Positions 1-5,324 are shown, counted from the first letter of the stretch. The stretch is DNA of 9,449 nt from CAYQAJ01 sp964415245 (GCA_964415245.1 CAYQAJ010000210.1:1-9449); one strand, 5' to 3'. Notes: generated by a model from the sequence alone, not told the origin. Numbers and translations are program-made.

Positions 1-914
1 TTCCGATTCGTTCCTACGCCGGTACCAGCGACGTGCCGGAAGAATTGAAACGGCTGGAAGGGCAAATCGAGGAAGCGCGCGAGGCCGGCGACAAGGAGCG
101 CGAGTTCGGCCTGTTGCAAAGCGCTTCGAACGAGTGGCTGCGACTGGGCGACGCCCGCCGCGCCGACAAAGCCGCCGAGCGGATGCTCGAAGTCGCACAA
201 GGCAACGAAGCGCAACTCGCATTCGCCTACTTCCAATTGGGGCGGACCCGCTCCGAGCTGGGAGAATACGACGAGGCCCTTACCCGCTTTCAGACCGCGC
301 TTACCTCGTATCGAGCCCTACACGACCTGGCAGCCGAGACTTCGGCGTTCACGCCCGAGCAAAAGTCGCGCATGGCGCGCCTCGTCGGCATCACCCTGTC
401 GTCGATCGGCAACGTGGAAAAGCACCGTCAGCACTTCGACGAGGCGGAAGCCGCCTACGTCGAAGCCCGGCAGGTGCTCCAGCCCTACGAAGACCGCCGT
501 AGCGAATTGGCGGGCGTACTCATGAACTTGGGAACGCTCTACAGCCGGCAAGCGCGCCACCAGGACGCCGTCAATACATTTGAGCAGTCGCTGGCAATGG
601 CCGACTCGCTCGACGACGATGCACTGCGGTGCGACACCCTGGTCAACCTCGGCAACGCCCAAGCCCGCGCGGGCGACAACGACGCCGCGCTGAAAAGCTA
701 CGCCGATGCCGCCGAAATCCTCACGCCCGACTCTGCGTACGAAGTGCGATCGCTGCTGCTGGTGAATTGGACTCTCACGCTGCTGGAAAAGGGCCAGCTC
801 GAACAGGCCCGCGAAACCTCCGACCAGCTTCGCGCGGCAGCCCGAGCCGACGACGACTACGTCCAGCGCGTTCTCACTCTCCTCGAACCTGTCCTGAATC
901 CGTCGCACGATTAG
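1..914 (+). CDS. TPR-repeat protein, 5'-truncated by the window edge
   Basis: The reading frame (first full codon at position 3) is open from the window edge to the TAG at 912-914, giving 303 visible residues. The GTG at 33 is probably an internal valine: the ten codons before it are open (PIRSYAGTSD) and run on without a break, so I treat the gene as 5'-partial. The protein is a stack of helical tetratricopeptide repeats, clearest at visible residues 72-105 (LGRTRSELGEYDEALTRFQ), 126-160, 170-203 (NLGTLYSRQARHQDAVNTFE), 212-242 (NLGNAQARAGDNDAALKSY) and more weakly 250-282. These have the usual small/large residue pattern and the A..(F/Y) signature of the second helix. TPR arrays are protein-protein interaction scaffolds; no catalytic domain is visible here, though one could lie upstream (planctomycete TPR arrays are often fused to other modules). 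The start NEELKRLEGQIEEAR-like stretch just after residue 10 looks like a coiled coil. A hairpin straddles the stop codon. The specific role is unknown. Confidence 0.85.
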   Translation, partial: PIRSYAGTSDVPEELKRLEGQIEEAREAGDKEREFGLLQSASNEWLRLGDARRADKAAERMLEVAQGNEAQLAFAYFQLGRTRSELGEYDEALTRFQTALTSYRALHDLAAETSAFTPEQKSRMARLVGITLSSIGNVEKHRQHFDEAEAAYVEARQVLQPYEDRRSELAGVLMNLGTLYSRQARHQDAVNTFEQSLAMADSLDDDALRCDTLVNLGNAQARAGDNDAALKSYADAAEILTPDSAYEVRSLLLVNWTLTLLEKGQLEQARETSDQLRAAARADDDYVQRVLTLLEPVLNPSHD

Positions 915-919
915 TGCGA
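903..919 (+). terminator. Stem-loop straddling the TPR gene stop codon
   Basis: TCGCAC (903-908) and GTGCGA (914-919) form a perfect 6-bp stem around a 5-nt loop that holds most of the TAG stop. No T-run follows on either strand, so this is not a canonical intrinsic terminator. It may act as a 3'-end stabiliser or Rho-assisted terminator, or be chance. Confidence 0.3.
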
Positions 920-1009
920 GAAGTACGCCGCGCGGCAGCGTAGCGTTTCCGTGGAAGAGTGATTCGGTTCCTGGCACCATTTCGACTCAAAGAAAGTGTG
1001 CTGAAAACC

Positions 1010-1945
1010 ATGTTCATGAGGACGATCAGAGTCGAGCAGATGGCGGTGCTGGTTGCCGGACTAGTCCTCGCTGGAATCGGGGTTGGGCCGATTTGCCGGA
1101 CGCAAGCGGCAGACGAGCCACAGGTGAAGCAGGACCAACCCGCCGCCGACAGCGACCGGCAGTCTAGAAGCTGTTTCAAAACCGTCGGGGACTGGCTCAA
1201 TTTGCGCAGTCCGCGGAGCAAATTGTGCCTGTCCCCTTCTCTGCAGACGGTTTTGAAACAGACCGCTAGCGATCAGCAGCCGAGCGAGGAGAAGCAGCCC
1301 ATGACGAAGGAGGAGAAGCTGCGGGTGCTGATCGATCAGGTGCTGGCTGCTCACGGCGGCGAAGAGCGGCTGAACCATCTCCAGTTCACGATGACGGTCA
1401 AGCACAGCAACGGGGAAACGCAGTACTACTTCGTCCAACCTCCCAAAAACTTCCGCTGGGAGACCACCCACCGGGACCGGACGGGCAAGCTCATCGTCAT
1501 CCTCTTCCCCGACGGCCGCAGATGGTGGACGAAGGAGCCGGACGGCGAGCCGCAGGAGTTCATCCCGCTCGGATTGGAACTGCCCGTCGAAGTCTGGTTC
1601 GACTACGTTAAATTCTTCGGCCCCCGCCAGGTGCTGCGGCTCAAAGACCCCGACCACCAGGCAACCCTGCTCGACGAAGAAGCCACCATCGACGGCCGCC
1701 CCGCCGTGGGCGTGCAGGTCACGGGCCCGCACTACCACTGCGCGATGTATTTCGACAAGGAAACGCACCTGCTTCTCAAAGGCGGCAGCGTCAACTTTCG
1801 CGAAACCACGTTCAGCGACTACAAAAAGTTCAACGGCATCCCGATCGCGCTGAAGGAGCACGACGGCTACTTCGAACCCGAAATCACCGACTTCCGCGCC
1901 ATGGAGATGGAAGAGTTCGACGCCAAGTTGTTCGAGCAACCGTGA
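1010..1945 (+). CDS. Exported protein, probable LolA/LppX-like fold, with repeat-encoded linker
   Basis: I chose the ATG at 1010 (311 aa). The frame is open from a GTG at 959, but that start adds 17 residues ahead of a normal signal peptide. Residues 1-10 are basic/polar, followed by a hydrophobic core (MAVLVAGLVLAGIGVG) and likely cleavage near TQA-ADEP around residue 35. Residues 36-95 are a hydrophilic linker; residues 54-84 are encoded by a large palindromic repeat (separate entry). From residue 95 to the end there is a compact, mostly beta domain, opening with a helix (KLRVLIDQVLAAHGGEERL) and containing alternating strands such as QYYFVQPPKNFRWE, HYHCAMYFDKETHLLLKG and SDYKKFNGIPIALKEHDGY. 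The 'helix + HGG + strands + F..YK..NGI..P' layout resembles the LolA/LolB/LppX lipoprotein-carrier superfamily as seen in planctomycete and acidobacterial 'outer membrane lipoprotein-sorting'-like proteins. That is recognition by eye; the actual ligand is unknown. It follows the TPR gene in the same direction with a 95-nt gap, so co-transcription is possible. Confidence 0.75.
   Translation: MFMRTIRVEQMAVLVAGLVLAGIGVGPICRTQAADEPQVKQDQPAADSDRQSRSCFKTVGDWLNLRSPRSKLCLSPSLQTVLKQTASDQQPSEEKQPMTKEEKLRVLIDQVLAAHGGEERLNHLQFTMTVKHSNGETQYYFVQPPKNFRWETTHRDRTGKLIVILFPDGRRWWTKEPDGEPQEFIPLGLELPVEVWFDYVKFFGPRQVLRLKDPDHQATLLDEEATIDGRPAVGVQVTGPHYHCAMYFDKETHLLLKGGSVNFRETTFSDYKKFNGIPIALKEHDGYFEPEITDFRAMEMEEFDAKLFEQP
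1164..1269. mobile_element. MITE/REP-like palindromic element inside the coding sequence
   Basis: The outer arms CTGTTTCAAAACCGTC (1171-1186) and GACGGTTTTGAAACAG (1246-1261) are perfect 16-bp inverted repeats. Inside them GGGGACTGGCTCAATTTGC (1187-1205) pairs with 1218-1236 at 17 of 19 positions, around a 12-nt loop (1206-1217); nine unpaired bases (1237-1245) sit on the right side. CTAG flanks the structure at 1164-1167 and 1266-1269, consistent with a 4-bp target duplication. Removing one CTAG plus the element (1168-1269) takes out exactly 102 nt = 34 codons and rejoins a polar linker reading DRQSSDQQPSEE. It contains no ORF of its own, so it would have to be mobilised in trans. Confidence 0.75.
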
Positions 1946-1946
1946 G

Positions 1947-1972
1947 CCGCCCAGCAACTATGAGACGGGCGG
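1947..1972 (+). terminator. Stem-loop directly after the LolA-like gene
   Basis: CCGCCC (1947-1952) and GGGCGG (1967-1972) pair perfectly around a 14-nt loop, starting 2 nt after the TGA at 1943-1945. No T-tract follows. It is a plausible 3'-end structure for this transcript, but not a textbook terminator. Confidence 0.35.
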
Positions 1973-1985
1973 AACAGTGGAGGTA

Positions 1986-2003
1986 ATAGGCGGCACAGCC
2001 TAT
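1986..2003. repeat. Small inverted repeat
   Basis: ATAGGC (1986-1991), 6-nt loop, GCCTAT (1998-2003). It is a perfect 6-bp stem 14 nt beyond the preceding stem-loop; together they could form a two-hairpin 3' end. Possibly chance. Confidence 0.3.
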
Positions 2004-2469
2004 CGGCCGGGGAATCCGAACGCAGGCAGGAAAGTGAACGCAGCTTTCTCATTCATTTCCATTGGTACCAAGGCGCTGACCGCAAGGTACCACGCGCAAG
2101 ATTTCGCCTACCACATCGTCAAGTTCCATGAAAAAGAGCTGCGTCCCTTTGACCCGCTTGATTGACATGCCATGCTGGCTTCGATACATTGCGCAACACT
2201 TGGTTCATCCATGACCGATGGGCCACATCGGGTGCGAAGCCCCCTCCCACGCCGCGTGCGGTTCCGTCAACGCGTGAACTCCGTCGCAGCGCGGTTCCTT
2301 CCTTTCTCACGGTTCACGGCGGACCGTCCCTTTGTTCTCGGGTAGCGATTGCCCGACTCGTTCGCTGGACCGCGGCACCTGCAAGGCAAAGCGTCTGATG
2401 ACGAAGATGCGCGCACGCTCGTGACCCTCTGCTTTGCGCTGGTGGAGGGGCAGCCGAATGGCGAGTGAA

Positions 2470-2590
2470 GACGAAAAATGGCCGATGAGCCGGCAGCGAC
2501 GAGCACGTCTCGCCAGCCGCGAATGCCACCCTCCGCGCGTTACAGTCTGCGCGGCGCGAAGGAAGGGTGTTTGTCTTGGACTGCGCGGAC
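2470..2590 (+). repeat. Structured direct repeat, copy 1 (upstream of head-repeat gene)
   Basis: This 121-bp segment aligns nearly end to end with 3590-3709, with long identical blocks such as CACGTCTCGCC and GCGCGGCGCGAA. It ends 23 nt before the ATG at 2614, so it may form the 5' leader of that gene. Three stem regions line up with those of copy 2. Stem I: GGCCGATGAG (2480-2489) with CTCGCCAGCC, imperfect. Stem II: CCTCCGCGCG (2530-2539) with GGCGCGAAGG (2553-2562), 8 of 10 paired. Stem III: GTCTGCGCGG (2545-2554) with CTGCGCGGAC (2581-2590), fully paired if two G-U pairs are allowed. Stems II and III compete for 2553-2554. Copy 1 also has a private perfect stem, CACCCT (2527-2532) / AGGGTG (2564-2569). 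Confidence 0.75.
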
Positions 2591-2599
2591 GCGACATAC

Positions 2600-2604
2600 G
2601 GGAG
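2600..2604 (+). promoter_or_regulatory. Shine-Dalgarno site for the head-repeat gene
   Basis: GGGAG at 2600-2604 ends 9 nt before the ATG at 2614. It is the clearest ribosome-binding site in the window and supports that start over downstream in-frame candidates. Confidence 0.6.
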
Positions 2605-2613
2605 TAACACACC

Positions 2614-3525
2614 ATGACCAGGCATCATGTGGGATTGCGCAGAGCACGACGGCAAACAGCGGGCAGAATCGAGCTGCGAGTGGGAATCCTCTGGGCAGCA
2701 TTGGCCGTGGGGGCAGTAATGGGTGGGTTGGCCGTGGCGTGGCTTCCGCCGCACTCGGCGTCCGCCCAGATGGGGGGCGGGAACGCCAACGCGAATAATC
2801 AGGGGCTCGCCGCCCAGCTCGCCGCACTCAGCGCAGACCTGGCCGACACCCAGGCCGACTTGGCCGATGCGCTGGCAGCCATCGTCGATTTGCAAAATGG
2901 ACAGGGCCAGTCGCAGAGCGACCTCGACGACGTGAAAGCGAAACTGGCCTTTGTGAGTGTCGCCGACGGCGAGATCAACGGTCTGACCGGGCCGCATCTG
3001 ATGATCGAGGGCTGCAACGTCCATATCCGCAGCGGGAGCGGTCAATCAGACGATTTCCAACGATTAGGAAACCCCCTGTCAGGGCTGGGAAATCTGGTGG
3101 TGGGCTACAACGAAGACCTGCTTGATGGGCCCGCCGAGCGCACGGGATCGCACAATCTCATCGTGGGATGGAATCACTCATATACCAGCTGGGGTTGCTT
3201 TGTGGCCGGCGATAGCAATACCGTCAGCGGCGTTGAGTCAAGCGTGACGGGAGGCATTCAAAACGTCGCTAGCTACGACGCCTCCACCGTTAGTGGCGGC
3301 CTTTACAACACGGCAAGCGGGCCTTACTCGGCTGTAAGTGGCGGTGAGGACAACGAAGCCAGCGGCTACGCTGCGAGCGTTAGCGGTGGCATTGACAACG
3401 AAGCCAGCGGCGACTTGTGTGCGAGCGTTAGCGGTGGCAAAGACAATGTTGCAAGCGGCTTCTATTCCACAGTCAGCGGCGGCGTCGGTAACGTCGCCGA
3501 CACGAATGGCAGTCTCGTCCCCTAG
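2614..3525 (+). CDS. Secreted coiled-coil protein with YadA/Hia-type head repeats
   Basis: 303 aa, ATG start supported by a Shine-Dalgarno site. Residues 1-21 are basic, residues 22-44 form a hydrophobic core (RVGILWAALAVGAVMGGLAV), and an ASA-Q cleavage site lies near residue 51, so it is predicted to be exported. Residues 64-111 form a probable coiled coil (AALSADLADTQADLADALAA). Residues 126-200 contain the segments IEGCNVHIRSGSG, GLGNLVVGYNEDLL and GSHNLIVGWNHSYTS, which I associate with a bacterial surface-protein family that precedes head repeats. Residues 210-300 hold six repeats of about 15 residues with consensus S-V-S-G-G-x-x-N-x-A-S-G (VSGG-type motif at 211, 226, 241, 256, 272, 287), the left-handed beta-roll type seen in YadA/Hia heads. 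There is no stalk or YadA anchor barrel, so it cannot be a classical trimeric autotransporter, and the repeats stop abruptly at a TAG inside a hairpin. It may be a head-only member or a truncated one. It lies between two copies of a structured repeat. Confidence 0.8.
   Translation: MTRHHVGLRRARRQTAGRIELRVGILWAALAVGAVMGGLAVAWLPPHSASAQMGGGNANANNQGLAAQLAALSADLADTQADLADALAAIVDLQNGQGQSQSDLDDVKAKLAFVSVADGEINGLTGPHLMIEGCNVHIRSGSGQSDDFQRLGNPLSGLGNLVVGYNEDLLDGPAERTGSHNLIVGWNHSYTSWGCFVAGDSNTVSGVESSVTGGIQNVASYDASTVSGGLYNTASGPYSAVSGGEDNEASGYAASVSGGIDNEASGDLCASVSGGKDNVASGFYSTVSGGVGNVADTNGSLVP
3373..3439 (+). repeat. Near-identical coding tandem repeats in the head domain
   Basis: GCGAGCGTTAGCGGTGGCA occurs identically at 3373-3391 and 3421-3439, 48 nt (16 codons) apart. 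GACAACGAAGCCAGCGGC also occurs twice (about 3349 and 3394). Identity at the DNA level, beyond the protein consensus, points to recent unit duplication and a potential for repeat-number change. Confidence 0.7.
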
Positions 3526-3536
3526 CCACCGGGGAC
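3517..3536 (+). terminator. Stem-loop with the stop codon in its loop
   Basis: GTCCCC (3517-3522) and GGGGAC (3531-3536) form a perfect 6-bp stem; the TAG stop of the head-repeat gene (3523-3525) is the first triplet of the 8-nt loop. AAAC follows, with no T-run, so it is not a canonical intrinsic terminator. Confidence 0.4.
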
Positions 3537-3589
3537 AAACGCTTGATGCAGAGAGAACCAATCGCTGACTCCGCGTGGGCGATCGTAGC

Positions 3590-3709
3590 GACAAAACGGC
3601 CGGCGAGCCGGTGGCGCCATCCACGTCTCGCCGGCCGCGAGTGCCACGCGTTCGCGCCTTACGGTCCGCGCGGCGCGAACGAGCAGGATTTTCATCGTAC
3701 CGCGCGGAC
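3590..3709 (+). repeat. Structured direct repeat, copy 2 (downstream of head-repeat gene)
   Basis: 120-bp partner of 2470-2590. Here all three stems are perfect: stem I GGCCGGCGAG (3598-3607) with CTCGCCGGCC (3627-3636); stem II CGTTCGCGCC (3649-3658) with GGCGCGAACG (3672-3681); stem III GTCCGCGCGG (3664-3673) with CCGCGCGGAC (3700-3709). Stems II and III overlap by two bases and so are alternatives or need fraying. Being intact, copy 2 looks closer to the ancestral form than copy 1. It begins 64 nt after the TAG of the head-repeat gene and precedes no recognisable gene. Confidence 0.8.
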
Positions 3710-3810
3710 CTGTCCACGTGATTAGGGGGTGACTGGGGGACATACCAGGGGACGCAGCTCTTTTTCCCTCCGAATCCGCACACTACTAATTAAGTATTTA
3801 ACAATTACTG

Positions 3811-3839
3811 TTGGCATCTCAACGACCTTGGCGTATCAT
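3811..3839 (+). promoter_or_regulatory. Sigma70-like promoter with AT-rich upstream region
   Basis: TTGGCA (3811-3816), a 17-bp spacer and TATCAT (3834-3839) match the -35 and -10 consensus at 5 of 6 positions each. The AT-rich run from about 3783 to 3808 (containing TTAAGTATTTAACAATTA) is in the right place for an UP element. Transcription would start near 3846. No convincing ORF follows, so it either drives a small non-coding RNA or is left over from a lost gene. Confidence 0.5.
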
Positions 3840-3952
3840 GAGGGTGGCAGGTTCGGCTCTTTGTCAATTCGATGGCGGCCAGGGTTTTCCGTTTTCGTTT
3901 TCAGGCGGAAAGCGGGCCCTCGTTTTCAGACTTCGCGCTTGCAGTCCGAAGG
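3840..3952 (+). other. Possible non-coding transcript after the orphan promoter
   Basis: Downstream of the promoter there are two small stems, TTTCCG/CGGAAA (about 3886-3911) and CTTCG/CGAAG (about 3931-3950), and a repeated CGTTTTCAG. I see no ribosome-binding site with a plausible ORF; the open frame at 3729-3971 begins upstream of the promoter and looks like no known protein. A short RNA ending near the heptamer array is possible but unproven. Confidence 0.2.
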
Positions 3953-4057
3953 CCTAGAGTCTAGAACCTAGAGCCTAATTCCCCATGCCTCGTGCCCCTC
4001 GCCGGCTCCGGACACTCGACTCTCGGCTCTGGACACTGGACTCTCGACTCTGGACTT
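3953..4057. repeat. Heptanucleotide tandem array, 15 units
   Basis: Fifteen consecutive 7-mers hold one register over 105 bp. The left units follow CCTAGAG (3953, 3967; variants TCTAGAA at 3960 and CCTAATT at 3974), the middle units are degenerate (3981-4008), and the right units follow TSGACTC (TCGACTC at 4016 and 4044, TGGACTC at 4037, with TCGGCTC and TGGACAC variants). The drift from one consensus to another along a fixed register suggests expansion by slippage plus mutation. It lies in a convergent intergenic region. Confidence 0.75.
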
Positions 4058-4072
4058 CCCAGGCCGCTGTCT

Positions 4073-4098
4073 GGTGCGCGAAAGCAGTTCGGCGCACC
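4073..4098. repeat. REP-like hairpin, unit A
   Basis: GGTGCGC (4073-4079) and GCGCACC (4092-4098) pair perfectly around a 12-nt loop ending in CAGTTCG. It is a direct repeat of 4127-4152, sharing the stem and most of the loop. Confidence 0.65.
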
Positions 4099-4105
4099 GT
4101 CGTGG

Positions 4106-4121
4106 GGCCCCCGGAGGGGCC
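4106..4121. repeat. GC-rich hairpin between the REP-like units
   Basis: GGCCCC (4106-4111), tetraloop CGGA, GGGGCC (4116-4121). It is a perfect, very stable 6-bp stem lying midway between the two 26-bp hairpins, giving a three-hairpin cluster. Confidence 0.5.
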
Positions 4122-4126
4122 TTGCC

Positions 4127-4152
4127 GGTGCGCGCAGCCAGTTCGGCGCACC
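4127..4152. repeat. REP-like hairpin, unit B
   Basis: GGTGCGC (4127-4133) and GCGCACC (4146-4152) around a 12-nt loop also ending in CAGTTCG. It starts 54 bp after unit A in the same orientation and differs from it only within the loop. Confidence 0.65.
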
Positions 4153-4224
4153 ACGGACGCGAAACGGGGGAACGGGAAACGTGGGCAGGCGCGTTAGTCG
4201 TCGAGCGCGATTCCATTCACAGCC

Positions 4225-4254
4225 GCGCGCCGCTCCATCGACAGTACGGCGCGC
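4225..4254 (-). terminator. GC-rich stem-loop after the first barrel gene
   Basis: GCGCGCCG (4225-4232) and CGGCGCGC (4247-4254) pair perfectly over 8 bp with a 14-nt loop, starting 14 nt past the minus-strand TAG at 4269-4271. No U-tract follows on the minus strand. It is a likely 3'-end structure for 4269-5324. Confidence 0.4.
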
Positions 4255-4268
4255 CTGTCTCGCTTACC

Positions 4269-5324
4269 CTAGTACGACAGCACTCCGCGAAGGAGCAATG
4301 CGTCGCCGGGCTCGAAGTCGGGCGTGGCTGAGGCGTACTCGAACGTGCGGCCGAAGACGTAGCCGGCTTCCAGCCGCATGCCCGTGCCGCCGCCTCGCTT
4401 GAGCTCCCAGCCGAGCAAGAGCCGAAGATCGCGCATGATGACGTGGTCGGGCGAACCGTCGGCCCGCTGGATGGCCCACGAGTCGCCGCCGAACTCGCCC
4501 CCCACGTAAACCCAGTCCTCGCGGTCAGCACAGCACGAGAAGCGATAGGCGACTTTCGGCTGAGGGAAAACCAGGTCGAGCCGCCAGTCGTCGGTCGGGT
4601 TCCACACGATGCCGCCCACCGGCAGGATGTTTACGTCGTCGCGGTCGAGATAGTAGATGCCGCCCAGGATTTGCAGCCGATCGGGCACCACGTCGTACCG
4701 CAACAGCCCGCGCCCCAGCAAACGGAACGGGTCGTTGCCGCCGTCCTCAAAGTCGCCGTACACGCCCGGACTGATTGCCAGAATGGCCGTCCATCGATCC
4801 GACAACCTTGGCAGCCACATGAACTGTACGTAAGCGCTGTACACCTCGGCCGGCAGATCGGGCGCGATCGGCCCATCGAAGAAGCGCGTGGCGAAACCGG
4901 GCGTGATGAGAAGCGGATACTCGCGCGTCGGCGCCGGGAGAGCAAACGTGGCGTACAGTTCGAGCTCGGTGATTTCCAGGTCGTCGACGCGGCCTCCTTC
5001 GATCCACGTGCCCGTAAACACCAACCGTTGGAAGAAACCCTCCTTGTGGTCGCTCAGGCGCGTCGAAGTCTGCCAATAGTTGTCGTTGAGAAACGGCTCA
5101 TCGGACGGCGGCAGACCCGTCTGATGCGAGACCGGCCAGTCGAGGTTCGCATTACCTTCCGATTCGGCCGGCGCGAGACCGGCGCCGATCGCGGGCAGCC
5201 GCTGAATCGGCTCAGCCGCCATAGCAGCGGCGCCCATGAGGCTCGCGACGAGCACCGCAATCGCCGCGCCCCATCGCGAACACGGCGTAAGCGTCGATCG
5301 TTCGATGGGCGGGCGAGCGTTCAT
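4269..5324 (-). CDS. Predicted outer-membrane beta-barrel protein (DUF6268-like), paralog 1
   Basis: 351 aa, ATG at 5322-5324, TAG at 4269-4271. The N-terminus has basic residues, a hydrophobic core (WGAAIAVLVASLMGAAAMAA, residues 18-37) and likely cleavage before AEPIQ, so it is exported. A 45-residue polar linker follows, then from about residue 85 many short amphipathic strands with aromatic girdles (LVFTGTWIEGG, YSAYVQFMWLPRL, LQILGGIYYLDRD, DWVYVGGEFGGDSW, GMRLEAGYVFGRTFEY). It ends in LLRGVLSY; the terminal aromatic is typical of outer-membrane barrels. It is clearly homologous to 5425-6780, sharing DLPxxxYSA, F-R-x-x-G-x-GLL, LPxGGxxWxP, WxYVGGE-GG-W and F-x-PGD-x-x-LRG. I recall such planctomycete proteins as DUF6268 outer-membrane proteins; the name is tentative and the substrate unknown. 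No clear Shine-Dalgarno is visible, and a perfect dyad lies 11 nt before the ATG. Gap to the upstream paralog: 100 nt. Confidence 0.8.
   Translation of the reverse strand: MNARPPIERSTLTPCSRWGAAIAVLVASLMGAAAMAAEPIQRLPAIGAGLAPAESEGNANLDWPVSHQTGLPPSDEPFLNDNYWQTSTRLSDHKEGFFQRLVFTGTWIEGGRVDDLEITELELYATFALPAPTREYPLLITPGFATRFFDGPIAPDLPAEVYSAYVQFMWLPRLSDRWTAILAISPGVYGDFEDGGNDPFRLLGRGLLRYDVVPDRLQILGGIYYLDRDDVNILPVGGIVWNPTDDWRLDLVFPQPKVAYRFSCCADREDWVYVGGEFGGDSWAIQRADGSPDHVIMRDLRLLLGWELKRGGGTGMRLEAGYVFGRTFEYASATPDFEPGDALLLRGVLSY

Larger units (their letters stand above)
1946..2469. other. Gene-free stretch after the LolA-like gene
   Basis: About 520 nt without a convincing gene. Two hairpins lie at its left end (separate entries). 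A 62-codon GTG-started ORF at 1977-2165 has no motif I recognise and begins inside the second hairpin, so I do not call it. A pair GCAAAGC (2389-2395 region) / GCTTTGC (about 2431) with a long loop lies just upstream of the structured repeat at 2470. I see no clear promoter. Confidence 0.5.

Noticed and set aside
318..980. 220-codon minus-strand ORF across the TPR gene
   Set aside because: The plus strand encodes clear TPR repeats; the antisense frame is a by-product.
1061..1957. 298-codon minus-strand ORF antisense to the LolA-like gene
   Set aside because: The plus-strand frame has a signal peptide and a coherent beta domain; the antisense product is a Val/Phe/Arg-rich mirror sequence.
1977..2165. 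62-codon plus-strand ORF in the gap after the LolA-like gene
   Set aside because: It starts with GTG just before a hairpin, has no ribosome-binding site I trust and no recognisable motif. It could be a gene remnant, but I cannot support one.
2220..2300. Group II intron domain V-like stretch (GAAGCC ... GCGGTTC)
   Set aside because: The arms do not give the expected 34-nt stem with a catalytic AGC triad and 2-nt bulge, and there is no reverse transcriptase ORF nearby.
2314..3045. 243-codon minus-strand ORF over structured repeat copy 1 and the head-repeat gene start
   Set aside because: It covers a non-coding repeat and runs antisense to a gene with a good ribosome-binding site and signal peptide.
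3750..3775. Intrinsic terminator ending in CTTTTTCCC
   Set aside because: There is a T-run but no stable GC stem directly before it.
3729..3971. 80-codon plus-strand ORF over the AT-rich island
   Set aside because: It begins upstream of the promoter-like site, runs into the heptamer array and has no family features.
3590..4152. CRISPR array
   Set aside because: The repeats here are of different kinds: one 120-bp repeat copy, 7-bp units without spacers, and two hairpins. There is no regular repeat-spacer pattern and no cas gene.
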